Assembly: GCF_015057185.1 (NCBI RefSeq)
Contig: NZ_SVEV01000022.1
Span: 1-60,126, forward strand
DNA from: Pseudobutyrivibrio sp.
GTDB taxonomy: Bacteria; Bacillota; Clostridia; Lachnospirales; Lachnospiraceae
DNA: 60,126 bases
Reading direction: 5' to 3'
Positions 32,872 through 41,350 of this stretch are shown piece after piece. The notes under the pieces were generated by a model. It was given only the letters and a program-made list of their open reading frames with translations, did not search any database and was not told the DNA's origin. Numbering within the stretch: the first letter of the stretch is position 1; every line of letters begins with the position of its first letter. The position numbers and the translations under genes are program-made.

Positions 32872-34389
32872 GTGTCTGAGTACATTCTGGAATTAAAAGG
32901 TATCACAAAAATATTTCCAGGCGTTAAGGCTCTAAACAACGTACAGTTCCAGCTGAAAAAAGGTGAAGTACATGCGTTGATGGGCGAGAATGGAGCTGGA
33001 AAATCTACTTTTATCAAAGTTATCACAGGTGTTCATAAAGCTGAAGAAGGTGAGATGTTCCTTAACGGTCAAAAGGTTGATTTTAAGGGACCAAGAGATG
33101 CACAGGCAGCAGGTATAGCAGCGGTATATCAGCATCCAACATCATATCCTGACCTTTCAGTTACAGAGAACATTTTCATGAACCATGAAATTAAAAAGCA
33201 TGGCATAATCCAGTGGAAGGAAATGAATAAAAAGGCTCAGGAATTCTTAGATGAGCTTGATGCAGATTTCAAATCTACTGAGGAAATGGGAACACTTTCT
33301 GTAGCACAGCAGCAGATGGTTGAGATTGCAAAGGCTATTTCAACAGGAGCCAACATCATCATTTTAGATGAGCCAACAGCTGCACTTACAGCAAATGAAG
33401 CCGAGAAGCTTTATGAGATAGTAGAGAAGCTGAGAGATAAGGGAGTTTCAATTATCTTCATATCACATAGATTTGAGGATATGTATAGACTAGCAACAAG
33501 AGTTACCGTATTTAGAGATTCTCAGTACATAGGAACCTATGACGTTGATAAAATCACAAATGCTGATTTGATTAAGGCCATGGTTGGTCGTGAGATTAGC
33601 GATATGTATCCAAAGCCAGAGGTTGAATTTGGTGAGGAAATGCTAAGGGTTGAGAATCTATCACGGGTAGGTTACTTTAAGGATGTTAACTTCAACGTAC
33701 GAGCAGGAGAAATCATTGGTCTAACAGGGCTTGTTGGTGCAGGACGTACAGAGGTTGTTGAAGCAATCTGTGGTATCACAAAGCTTAATTCCGGAAAGGT
33801 GTTTTTACAGGGCAAGGAAGTAAATATTAAGAATCCTACAGATTCAAAGAATCTTGGTATTGTACTTCTCCCAGAAGATAGACAAAAAACTGGATTGATT
33901 CTTAGCTGGGGACTAGGAAGAAATGTAACACTTCCAGTATTCGACAGAATCTCAAAGAAGGGCTTCTGTGATGAAAAGAAGGAAAGAGATTTATCAAAGA
34001 AACTTCTTGAGGAAGTAGATACAAAGGCTGTTTCAATATTTGATCCAGCAAGCTCATTATCAGGTGGTAATCAGCAAAAGGTTGTTGTTGCAAAGGCCCT
34101 TGCACAGGACAACATGAAGGTAATTATCATGGACGAGCCAACAAAGGGTGTAGACGTTGGCGCCAAAGCAGAGATTTACTCAATTATGGGTGAGCTTGCA
34201 AAGCAGGGCTATGCAATTATTATGATCTCCTCAGAAATGCCTGAGATTTTAGGTATGTGTGACAGAATTTTTGTAATGTGCAACGGACATATTACAGGCG
34301 AACTTACAAGAGGCGAGGTAAGTCAGGAAGCAATTCTTGAACTTGCAATGGAAAAAGGCAAGGAATCTAAAGAGGAGGTTGTTTCATAA
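32872..34389 (+). CDS. Sugar ABC transporter ATPase (RbsA/MglA family)
   Basis: A 505-residue ATPase with two ABC domains in one chain, as in RbsA and MglA. Domain 1 has Walker A GENGAGKST, signature LSVAQQQMVEIAKA and Walker B IIILDEPTAAL. Domain 2 has a degenerate Walker A (GLVGAGRTE), signature LSGGNQQK and Walker B VIIMDEPTKGVD, both usual for this family. The start is GTG 32872, after AAGGGGGA. It powers uptake of a sugar or sugar-like ligand. The stop overlaps the next permease gene by one base. Confidence 0.95.
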   Translation: MSEYILELKGITKIFPGVKALNNVQFQLKKGEVHALMGENGAGKSTFIKVITGVHKAEEGEMFLNGQKVDFKGPRDAQAAGIAAVYQHPTSYPDLSVTENIFMNHEIKKHGIIQWKEMNKKAQEFLDELDADFKSTEEMGTLSVAQQQMVEIAKAISTGANIIILDEPTAALTANEAEKLYEIVEKLRDKGVSIIFISHRFEDMYRLATRVTVFRDSQYIGTYDVDKITNADLIKAMVGREISDMYPKPEVEFGEEMLRVENLSRVGYFKDVNFNVRAGEIIGLTGLVGAGRTEVVEAICGITKLNSGKVFLQGKEVNIKNPTDSKNLGIVLLPEDRQKTGLILSWGLGRNVTLPVFDRISKKGFCDEKKERDLSKKLLEEVDTKAVSIFDPASSLSGGNQQKVVVAKALAQDNMKVIIMDEPTKGVDVGAKAEIYSIMGELAKQGYAIIMISSEMPEILGMCDRIFVMCNGHITGELTRGEVSQEAILELAMEKGKESKEEVVS

Positions 34390-35378
34390 TGGAGAATAAG
34401 AGTATATGGAAGAAAATTACATCTTCCAGAGAGGTATCTCTTCTCATAGTTTTAGTTATTCTGTGTGCATTGATTACTATTAAGACTCCTTCCTTTTTGG
34501 AATGGGCTAATATATCAGAAATCTTAAAGAACAATGCAACGACAATGATTATGGCACTTGGAATGTTGCTGGTGCTATTAATCGGAGGTATTGATATTTC
34601 AATTGGTTCAACTCTTGCATTTTCAGGAATGACAATTGGAATCATGTATAAGTACAATCACTTATCATCAACATTACTTGGATTTTTAATTGCATCAGGA
34701 ATCGGTATTGCATGCGGACTTGTAATTGGTTTAATAATTGCATACGGCAAGGTTAGTCCAATTATTTGTACCTTGGGTACCATGTATGTTTATCGAGGCT
34801 TTGCTTACTTAGTTGCAAATGATGAGTGGGCAGGTGCAGATGCACTTGGAACCTTCAAGGATTTCGCATTAAAGGATTTCCTTGGAATCAACTCGGCAGT
34901 GTGGATTACAATCATCTGCTATGTGGTCTTTTTCATAGTAATGAAATGGACAAAGTTCGGACGTAATATTTATGCAGTAGGTTCTAATGAAGAGGCTGCA
35001 GAAATTTCAGGTATTAATGTTAGGTTGGTAAAGACCTGCGTATATACAATTATGGGTGGTCTTTCAGGTCTTACCGGTGCATTAATGACATGTGTATATG
35101 CTTCAGCGCAGCCAAACATGGCAACAGGAAAAGAAATGGACGTTATCGCTGCTTGCGTAATCGGTGGTGTATCCATGACAGGTGGTAGAGGTTCAGTTGC
35201 TGGTGCATTAATTGGTGCTTTAATCCTTTCCGTTATTTCTAAGGCATTACCATTAGTTGGTATTGATGCTTTAGCTCAAAACACAGTAAAGGGCATAATT
35301 ATCATAGCTGTTATCATCCTCAACGTAGTAACTCAGAGAATGATGGACAAGGCAGCTCTTGAGAAGAGAGAGATGTGA
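34389..35378 (+). CDS. Sugar ABC transporter permease 1 (RbsC family)
   Basis: A 329-residue polytopic membrane protein with about 8-10 helices. The ALGMLLVLLIGGIDISIGS block (about residues 52-72), AYGKVSPIICTLGTMYVYRG and AVGSNEEAAEISGI are signatures of RbsC-type permeases (BPD_transp_2). Its start codon overlaps the ATPase stop. It would dimerise with permease 2 in a heterodimeric channel. Confidence 0.93.
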   Translation: MENKSIWKKITSSREVSLLIVLVILCALITIKTPSFLEWANISEILKNNATTMIMALGMLLVLLIGGIDISIGSTLAFSGMTIGIMYKYNHLSSTLLGFLIASGIGIACGLVIGLIIAYGKVSPIICTLGTMYVYRGFAYLVANDEWAGADALGTFKDFALKDFLGINSAVWITIICYVVFFIVMKWTKFGRNIYAVGSNEEAAEISGINVRLVKTCVYTIMGGLSGLTGALMTCVYASAQPNMATGKEMDVIAACVIGGVSMTGGRGSVAGALIGALILSVISKALPLVGIDALAQNTVKGIIIIAVIILNVVTQRMMDKAALEKREM

Positions 35379-35382
35379 GGAA

Positions 35383-35450
35383 GGTGCGATTATGACGAAG
35401 TCATAATTTGCATCGCACCGACCGATGTGTCAGGATTGGCATAGCCAATC
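35383..35450 (+). promoter_or_regulatory. Two hairpins between permease genes
   Basis: GGTGCGA-TATGAC pairs with GTCATA-TCGCACC (35383-35419), and GATTGGC pairs with GCCAATC across ATA (35434-35450). They lie in the operon between permease 1 and permease 2 and have no T-tail. They may act in mRNA processing or stability to set unequal expression. Confidence 0.45.
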
Positions 35451-35480
35451 GTGACGATTCAATTTAAGGAGGGAGAAAAA

Positions 35481-36485
35481 GTGGCAGGAAAATCAGGAAG
35501 AACCATTGCCAACACTATAGACCAGCCTTGGAAAAAGGTGGTTCTCAGTTGGGAAGGCGTTTTAGTATTATTATTCATAGCAATCAATATTTTATGTGTA
35601 TGCATTTCTCCAGTTTATAACGTAGAGAATTTGCTTAGAGAAAGTCCAAAGTATTTGGCAGAGATGTTACTACTGTTCCCAATGGCATATTTGTTAATAT
35701 TGGGAGAAATTGATATTTCAGTTGGCTCTATTGTTTGCTTAGCAGCAACAATGGCATGTATGGCTTCAAATGCAGGAGTACCATTTATTGGAGTTGTATT
35801 AATCTCAATTCTTACTGGAGTTGTCTGTGGTGCATTTAACGGATTTGTAACAGTTAAATTTAGAGAGCTACCAACAATGATTATTACTCTTGGAACACAG
35901 ATTGTATTTCGAGGAATCGCAGAAATCGCACTGGGAAGCGGCGGATCTATCTCACTTACAGATTCATCTGGATTTAAGATGTTAAACGGAAAGGTTGGCA
36001 TATTCCCATATTCTTTCTTTTTAATAATCATATGTGCTATCGTATTTACGGTAATAGCTGACAGAAAGAACTATGGTAGAAAGCTTTATGCAATTGGTAG
36101 TAATGCAAAAACAGCTTACTACTCAGGAATAAAGGTTAAGCAGACAATATTTATTGCATTCGTTGTAATTGGATTGTTTGCAGGTCTTTCAGGACTTTTC
36201 CTTACATCTACAGCATACGGTGCAAATACTACAACAGGTAAAAACTTCGAAATGGATGCAATTGCCATGGCAGTATTTGGCGGTGTATCAAATATGGGTG
36301 GTAAAGGAAAGCTTTACGGAGCATTTGTTTCCGCATTTACAATTATCTGCTTGAGAATCGGTCTTGGACAGATAAACGTAAACTCACAGGTTATTTTGAT
36401 TATCCTTGGTATGTTATTAATCTGTGCTGTACTTCTTCCTAATATTGCAGGAATGATTAGTGCAAAAAAGAAGACAGCAAAATAA
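35481..36485 (+). CDS. Sugar ABC transporter permease 2 (RbsC family)
   Basis: I choose GTG 35481 (334 residues), which has a strong AAGGAGGG site seven bases upstream. An in-frame GTG at 35451 lies in a hairpin and lacks such a site. The protein is polytopic and carries LLLFPMAYLLILGEIDISVGS, FRELPTMIITLGTQIVFRG and AIGSNAKTAYYSGI, the same blocks as permease 1. Two different permeases plus one fused ATPase is the layout seen in rhamnose- and AI-2-type transporters. Confidence 0.93.
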   Translation: MAGKSGRTIANTIDQPWKKVVLSWEGVLVLLFIAINILCVCISPVYNVENLLRESPKYLAEMLLLFPMAYLLILGEIDISVGSIVCLAATMACMASNAGVPFIGVVLISILTGVVCGAFNGFVTVKFRELPTMIITLGTQIVFRGIAEIALGSGGSISLTDSSGFKMLNGKVGIFPYSFFLIIICAIVFTVIADRKNYGRKLYAIGSNAKTAYYSGIKVKQTIFIAFVVIGLFAGLSGLFLTSTAYGANTTTGKNFEMDAIAMAVFGGVSNMGGKGKLYGAFVSAFTIICLRIGLGQINVNSQVILIILGMLLICAVLLPNIAGMISAKKKTAK

Positions 36486-36555
36486 TTACCGGTATCCATT
36501 CCGAGAGGGGAATTGATATAAAAACCAAAAACAATATATTGGGAGGTTAAAAGAA

Positions 36556-37662
36556 ATGAAGAAAAAGCTATTGAGCGGGCTGCTTTGTGCAGCAATGGTA
36601 GGATCGTTATTTGTAGGTTGCGGATCTTCAAGTGATTCAGCTCCTGCAGATGATGGAGCAGCAGCAGACACATCTGCACCAGCAGCAGATAGTGGAGAGG
36701 CTGAGACAACAACAGGCGGCGGTGCAGCTGGTACATACGCACTTGTACCAAAGAGCGCTGGTAACCCATTCAACGAGAAGGAAGCTGATGGATTTACAGC
36801 AGCAATCGAGGCTATGGGCGGAACAGCAGTTGTTCAGTATCCTGAGTCAGCTACAGCTGATGCACAGATTACAGTTATCCAGTCACTTATTTCTCAGGGC
36901 GTAGATTCTATCTGCGTAGCTGCTAACGATGAGAATGCTCTTCAGGCAGTTTTAGAGGAAGCTATGGATGCAGGCATTAAGGTTTGCTCTGTTGACTCTT
37001 CAGTAAATAAGGACAGCCGTGCAGTACACTGCAACCAGGCAGGTGTTGATGAAATCGGTCTTGCTCTTATCGATGCAGTTTATGATATCTCAGGCGGCGA
37101 AGGACAGTTCGCTATCCTTTCAGCTACATCACAGGCTACAAACCAGAACGCTTGGATTGATTCTATGAAGTCTTACATGGAGTCAGATTCTAAGTATGCT
37201 GACCTTGAGCTTGTAGAAGTTGCTTATGGTGATGACGAGTCTCAGAAGTCTACAGATCAGACACAGGCTCTTCTTCAGAAGTATCCAGACCTTAAGGTTA
37301 TCTGCTCTCCTACAACAGTAGGTATTGCAGCAGCAGCTAAGGTTCTTCAGGATCAGGGTTCTTCTGTAAAGCTTACAGGTCTTGGTCTTCCTTCAGAAAT
37401 GGCAGCTTACATTGGTGATGGCGATGATTACTCATGCCCATACATGTTCCTTTGGAACCCAATCGACCTTGGTGCACTTGGTGCTTACACATCTGTAGCA
37501 CTTGTAAACGGTGACATCACAGGCGCAGCTGGCGACACATTCTCATGTGAACTTGGCGACTACACAGTAGTTGATGCAGCTGATGGCGGTACAGAGATTA
37601 TCCTTGGTGCTCCATTCAAGTTTGATCCAAGCAACATCGACGAGTGGAAAGAGGTTTACTAA
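36556..37662 (+). CDS. Sugar-type solute-binding lipoprotein (RhaS/LsrB-like)
   Basis: A 368-residue lipoprotein: signal peptide with lipobox ending at Cys22 (SLFVGC), an Ala/Asp/Ser-rich linker (about 24-58), then a periplasmic-binding-protein fold type I. It belongs to the RhaS/LsrB side of the family by the YALVPKSAGNPF start. From memory of LsrB, residues equivalent to its AI-2 contacts are Lys66, Asp147, Asn196 (Asp in LsrB), Gln197 and Pro252. So it may bind rhamnose-like sugars or AI-2. Codon use is strongly biased (CTT, GCA, AAG), suggesting high expression. Confidence 0.92.
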   Translation: MKKKLLSGLLCAAMVGSLFVGCGSSSDSAPADDGAAADTSAPAADSGEAETTTGGGAAGTYALVPKSAGNPFNEKEADGFTAAIEAMGGTAVVQYPESATADAQITVIQSLISQGVDSICVAANDENALQAVLEEAMDAGIKVCSVDSSVNKDSRAVHCNQAGVDEIGLALIDAVYDISGGEGQFAILSATSQATNQNAWIDSMKSYMESDSKYADLELVEVAYGDDESQKSTDQTQALLQKYPDLKVICSPTTVGIAAAAKVLQDQGSSVKLTGLGLPSEMAAYIGDGDDYSCPYMFLWNPIDLGALGAYTSVALVNGDITGAAGDTFSCELGDYTVVDAADGGTEIILGAPFKFDPSNIDEWKEVY

Positions 37663-37682
37663 AATCTAGTTCTTAAAACAAT

Positions 37683-37712
37683 AAGGCTCAGGGATGCTCC
37701 CTGAGCCTTTTC
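37683..37712 (+). terminator. Intrinsic terminator of ABC operon
   Basis: AAGGCTCAGGGA and TCCCTGAGCCTT form a 12-bp stem with a TGC loop, followed by T residues. Confidence 0.9.
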
Positions 37713-37794
37713 AAATGCCTACAGGTTGACATGCATTTGGATAAAACTTAAAATTAAAACAGTTTTAAGTTTAAGAAAAACAGGAGATAGGAAT

Positions 37795-39477
37795 ATGTAT
37801 ATGAACGAATATGAGCGTTGGCTCGCAGCAGATCTTGAGGACTGTGATCTTAAGCCAGAGCTTAACAAAATCAATGGGAATGAGGAAGAGATAAAGGACA
37901 GATTCGCTGTTGCACTTGCATTTGGTACAGCTGGACTTCGTGGTGTACTTGGCGCAGGTACTAACAGAATGAATATTTATGTAGTACGCCAGGCTACACA
38001 GGGTCTTGCCAACTGGGTAAAGACACAGGGCGGCAACCAGACAGTTGCTATCAGCTATGACAGCCGTCTCAAGAGCGACGTATTTGCAAAAACAGCTGCA
38101 GGCGTTCTTGCTGCAAATGGTATCAATGTTCGTATTTACGATGCACTTATGCCAGTTCCAGCACTTTCATTTGCAACTCGTTATTACAAGTGCAATGCAG
38201 GTATTATGGTTACAGCTTCTCATAACCCTGCTAAATACAATGGATATAAAGCATACGGTCCAGATGGCTGCCAGATGACAGATGATGCAGCTGCTATCGT
38301 ATATGCGGAGATTCAAAAGACTGATGTTCTCACAGGTGCAAAGGTTATGTCATTTGCAGAGGGTGTTGAAAAGGGTCTTATCAAATTCGTTGGTGATGAC
38401 TGCAAGGATGCATTCTATGCAGCAATCGAAGACAGACAGGTTCGTCCAGGCCTTTGCAAGACAGCAGGTCTCAAGCTTGTTTATTCTCCACTTAATGGTT
38501 CAGGACTAGTTCCAGTTACACGTGTACTTAACGATATCGGTATCACAGACATCACAATCGTACCAGAGCAGGAATATCCAAACGGATACTTCACAACATG
38601 CAGCTATCCAAACCCAGAGAATTTTGATGCTTTAAAGCTTGGTCTTGATCTTGCTAAGGAAGAGGGCGCAGATCTTATGCTTGCTACAGATCCTGATGCA
38701 GACCGTGTTGGCATCGCTATGAAGTGTCCAGATGGCTCATACGAGCTTGTATCTGGAAATGAAGTAGGTGTACTTCTTCTTGACTACATTGCAGCAGGAC
38801 GCATCGAAAAAGGCACAATGCCAAAGAATCCTGTAGCAGTTAAGTCAATCGTTTCTACACCACTTGCTGATGCAGTTGCAGAGCACTACGGAGTAGAACT
38901 TCGTTCAGTCCTTACAGGCTTCAAGTGGATTGGAGACCAAATCGCAGGACTTGAGGCAGACGGCGAGGTAGACAGATTCATCTTCGGATTCGAAGAATCA
39001 TACGGATACCTTGCAGGTCCATATGTACGCGACAAGGATGCCGTTATCGGCTCAATGCTTATCTGCGAGATGGCAGCATACTACCGCAGCATCGGAAGCT
39101 CGCTCAAGCAGCGTCTTGAGGAAATCTACACAGAGTATGGTCGTTACCTCAATAAGGTAGACTCATTCGAGTTCCCAGGCCTCTCAGGTATGGATACAAT
39201 GGCTGGCATCATGACCTCACTTCGTGAGAATCCACAAGCTGACATTGCAGGCATCGCCGTAACAAAGGTTACAGACTACAAGAACACAGCTGAGACAGGA
39301 CTTCCATCAGCAAACGTACTTATTTACGCTCTCGAGAATGGATGCACCGTAGTCGTTCGTCCATCCGGCACTGAGCCAAAAATTAAGACATACTTCACAA
39401 CCAAAGGCAAAGACTTAGATGAAGCTCAAGCCATGAAGGACAAGCTCGCCGATGCATTAAAGCCACTATTCAAATAA
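37795..39477 (+). CDS. Phospho-sugar mutase (phosphoglucomutase/phosphomannomutase)
   Basis: I choose ATG 37795 (560 residues) after AGGAGATAG; the in-frame upstream start at 37726 has no site. Motifs of the alpha-D-phosphohexomutase family: GTAGLRGVLGAG near the start, active-site Ser loop TASHNPAKYNGYK, metal loop DPDADRVG, sugar loop GFEESYGY and phosphate loop RPSGTEPKIK. It interconverts hexose 1- and 6-phosphates. Its last codons and its terminator are duplicated, in inverted form, on the far side of palindrome copy 2. Confidence 0.94.
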   Translation: MYMNEYERWLAADLEDCDLKPELNKINGNEEEIKDRFAVALAFGTAGLRGVLGAGTNRMNIYVVRQATQGLANWVKTQGGNQTVAISYDSRLKSDVFAKTAAGVLAANGINVRIYDALMPVPALSFATRYYKCNAGIMVTASHNPAKYNGYKAYGPDGCQMTDDAAAIVYAEIQKTDVLTGAKVMSFAEGVEKGLIKFVGDDCKDAFYAAIEDRQVRPGLCKTAGLKLVYSPLNGSGLVPVTRVLNDIGITDITIVPEQEYPNGYFTTCSYPNPENFDALKLGLDLAKEEGADLMLATDPDADRVGIAMKCPDGSYELVSGNEVGVLLLDYIAAGRIEKGTMPKNPVAVKSIVSTPLADAVAEHYGVELRSVLTGFKWIGDQIAGLEADGEVDRFIFGFEESYGYLAGPYVRDKDAVIGSMLICEMAAYYRSIGSSLKQRLEEIYTEYGRYLNKVDSFEFPGLSGMDTMAGIMTSLRENPQADIAGIAVTKVTDYKNTAETGLPSANVLIYALENGCTVVVRPSGTEPKIKTYFTTKGKDLDEAQAMKDKLADALKPLFK

Positions 39478-39486
39478 AAACACTTT

Positions 39487-39516
39487 GGAGCCACCCAATA
39501 CAGTGGCTCCTTTTTT
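39487..39516 (+). terminator. Terminator of phosphomutase, inside palindrome arm
   Basis: GGAGCCAC and GTGGCTCC pair, followed by TTTTTT. A mirrored, decayed copy (about 40288-40310) lies in the right arm. Confidence 0.85.
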
Positions 39517-39839
39517 ATGCCCTGCCTTGCCTCCTGGTCCCACAAATATTTGTCACACGGCCCCCTGTTCTTAGTCCAGATCAACTGGCCCTGCACTCAG
39601 GTCCATCACATTAGTTCAGGTCCCTGCCCCCATGGCCTCTGCCAACAGGTGTAGCTAACACTTCGCAAGAATATTTTGTTTTCCTAATATGCAAAGACTC
39701 GCATCTTGATTAGCATGTGTCTTTCTCATGTCTGTACAATTTTGAAAAAGGTATTTTATGGGCGGACACAAAAAACTATATTTAGTGCAACTCAGGCTCA
39801 GGGGGAATTGGGCGATTTTGGAATGAACCTAGAAAAATA

Positions 39840-39950
39840 AAAGCTGGATTATCAATATATTGGCATGCGTCGCTAGGACGGCGACGCAAGTGCGACACGC
39901 GACACGATGTCGTATAAAGCACGGTGCCAATATATGATAATCCAGCTTTG
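39840..39950. other. Central branched hairpin of copy 2
   Basis: Same fold as copy 1. Hairpin a reads TGCGTCGC/GCGACGCA here, against TGCGCCGC/GCGGCGCA in copy 1, a two-sided (compensatory) change. The hairpin b region is identical to copy 1. Confidence 0.85.
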
Positions 39951-40381
39951 TGATTTTTCTTGGTGAATGTATTATGAGCCCAATTCCCCCTTGAGACCTG
40001 AGTTGTACCAATTAGAACTTACTAAAATGTCCGCCCAACAAAAATACATTTTTCAAAACAGTTCATCCATAGAAAGACACATGCGTGATGCTCCCTTTTG
40101 CATATTGGAAAACTAAAAATATTCGCGAAACTGTGTTAGCTACACCTGTTGGCAGAAGCCACGGGGGCAGGGACCTGAATTGTTTTCATAGAGGACCAGA
40201 GTGCAGGGACAGTTTGACTGTGGCTAAGGGCAGGGGACCGTAACAAAAGTAAAGGTGGGACCAGGGAGGCAGGTATAGGAAATGGGAAGGAGCCACTGTA
40301 CTGGGGGATGCTCGACTTTTTATTTGAATTGGGGCATAATAATACAAAAGCGAGTTGTAATGCAGAGAAAAGAGGCTTGAT

Positions 40382-41200
40382 ATGGATACTAGGATGACGG
40401 TGATTGTGGATAATGTTTCGGCTGATGGAATCGAGGGAGAGTGGGGACTTTCGATTCTGATTCAGCTGGGAGGTAAGCAGATTCTGTTGGATGCAGGGGC
40501 GTCTGAGCTGTTTGTCCAGAATTTTGAGAAGCTTGGTTTTGACATTAGGGATGTGGATTATGGTGTGCTCAGCCATGCACATTATGACCATGCCAATGGT
40601 ATGCCAAAGTTTTTTGAGGAGAATTCGAAGGCTAAGTTTTATGTGAGAGATAAGGCGGCTGAGAATTGCTACTATAAGAAGTTTTTTGTAAAAGAGTATA
40701 TTGGAATACGAAGGAATGTGCTTGAGAAGTATAAGGACAGGATTGAGTATGTTTCCGGAGATTATAGGCTTTGTGAGGGAGCTTATCTGATTCCACACAA
40801 AACAAAGGGCCTGTCACGTCTTGGGCGTAGAGAGTGTATGTACTGTCGTACTGATAAAGGCTGGAAGGTTGATGATTTTTCCCATGAGCAGAGTCTTGTG
40901 CTAGAGATTGAGAAGGGACTTGTTATTCTTAATAGCTGTTCACATGGTGGCGCCCTTAATATAATTAATGAGGTTAAAAGTACATTTCCTGATAAGAAGA
41001 TTTGTGCTTATATAGGTGGTCTCCATTTGTATAACAAGTCGAAGAAGGAAATTAAGAAGGTGGCTCAGGAGCTGAAGGATAGTGATATCCAGTATATATA
41101 TACAGGACACTGCACAAAAAGTAGAGCTTATGGCATTTTGCAGGAGGATTTAGGAGATAGACTTCATAAACTTCATGTAGGGCTAGAGATTGAGTTTTAG
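40382..41200 (+). CDS. Metallo-beta-lactamase-fold hydrolase
   Basis: A 272-residue MBL-fold protein. The metal motif is in GVLSHAHYDHANG (HxHxDH), with further ligands in CSHGG and a C-terminal YTGHCT. The pattern resembles the family annotated as dihydropterin-ribofuranosyl-aminobenzene phosphate synthase-like MBL proteins, without a proven substrate. It has several Cys residues. The 5' part of the gene is unusually G/T-rich on the plus strand, reflecting its place just right of palindrome copy 2. ATG 40382 follows AGAGG. Confidence 0.85.
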   Translation: MDTRMTVIVDNVSADGIEGEWGLSILIQLGGKQILLDAGASELFVQNFEKLGFDIRDVDYGVLSHAHYDHANGMPKFFEENSKAKFYVRDKAAENCYYKKFFVKEYIGIRRNVLEKYKDRIEYVSGDYRLCEGAYLIPHKTKGLSRLGRRECMYCRTDKGWKVDDFSHEQSLVLEIEKGLVILNSCSHGGALNIINEVKSTFPDKKICAYIGGLHLYNKSKKEIKKVAQELKDSDIQYIYTGHCTKSRAYGILQEDLGDRLHKLHVGLEIEF

Positions 41201-41289
41201 GGATACTTGGCTTGGATTTCAGAATGAGCAGATGTAGATTTTATTATTCAAGAAAGTATTTACTTACTACTTTAGATATGATATAACAT

Positions 41290-41328
41290 AACTATTCAAT
41301 CATTGTATTTGGTTGAATAGTTTTTTTA
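41290..41328 (+). terminator. Intrinsic terminator
   Basis: AACTATTCAA and TTGAATAGTT pair, followed by a run of T; it ends the metallo-hydrolase transcript. Confidence 0.8.
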
Positions 41329-41350
41329 TTGTGAAAGAGAGGAAAATGTT

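Larger units (their letters stand above)
39466..40331. repeat. Giant palindromic element, copy 2
   Basis: An imperfect palindrome of about 865 bases, the longest copy. The core shared with copies 1 and 3 runs about 39662-40133. The outer arms of about 190-200 bases each are unrelated to those of copies 1 and 3 but mirror each other: TCTGCCAACAGGTGTAGCT (39638-39656) pairs with 40138-40156. The outermost match is TTCAAATAAAAA (39469-39480, the end of the phosphomutase gene) with its complement at 40317-40328. The arm also includes a decayed mirror of the phosphomutase terminator. No gene lies inside. Confidence 0.9.

Noticed and set aside
36314-36769. 151-codon minus-strand ORF, Leu/Gln-rich
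   Set aside because: Antisense shadow of the permease and binding-protein genes with low-complexity translation.
40136-40798. Long minus-strand ORF (220 codons) overlapping palindrome copy 2 and the metallo-hydrolase gene
   Set aside because: It is antisense to a gene with clear MBL motifs and runs into the palindrome arm; composition is not protein-like.
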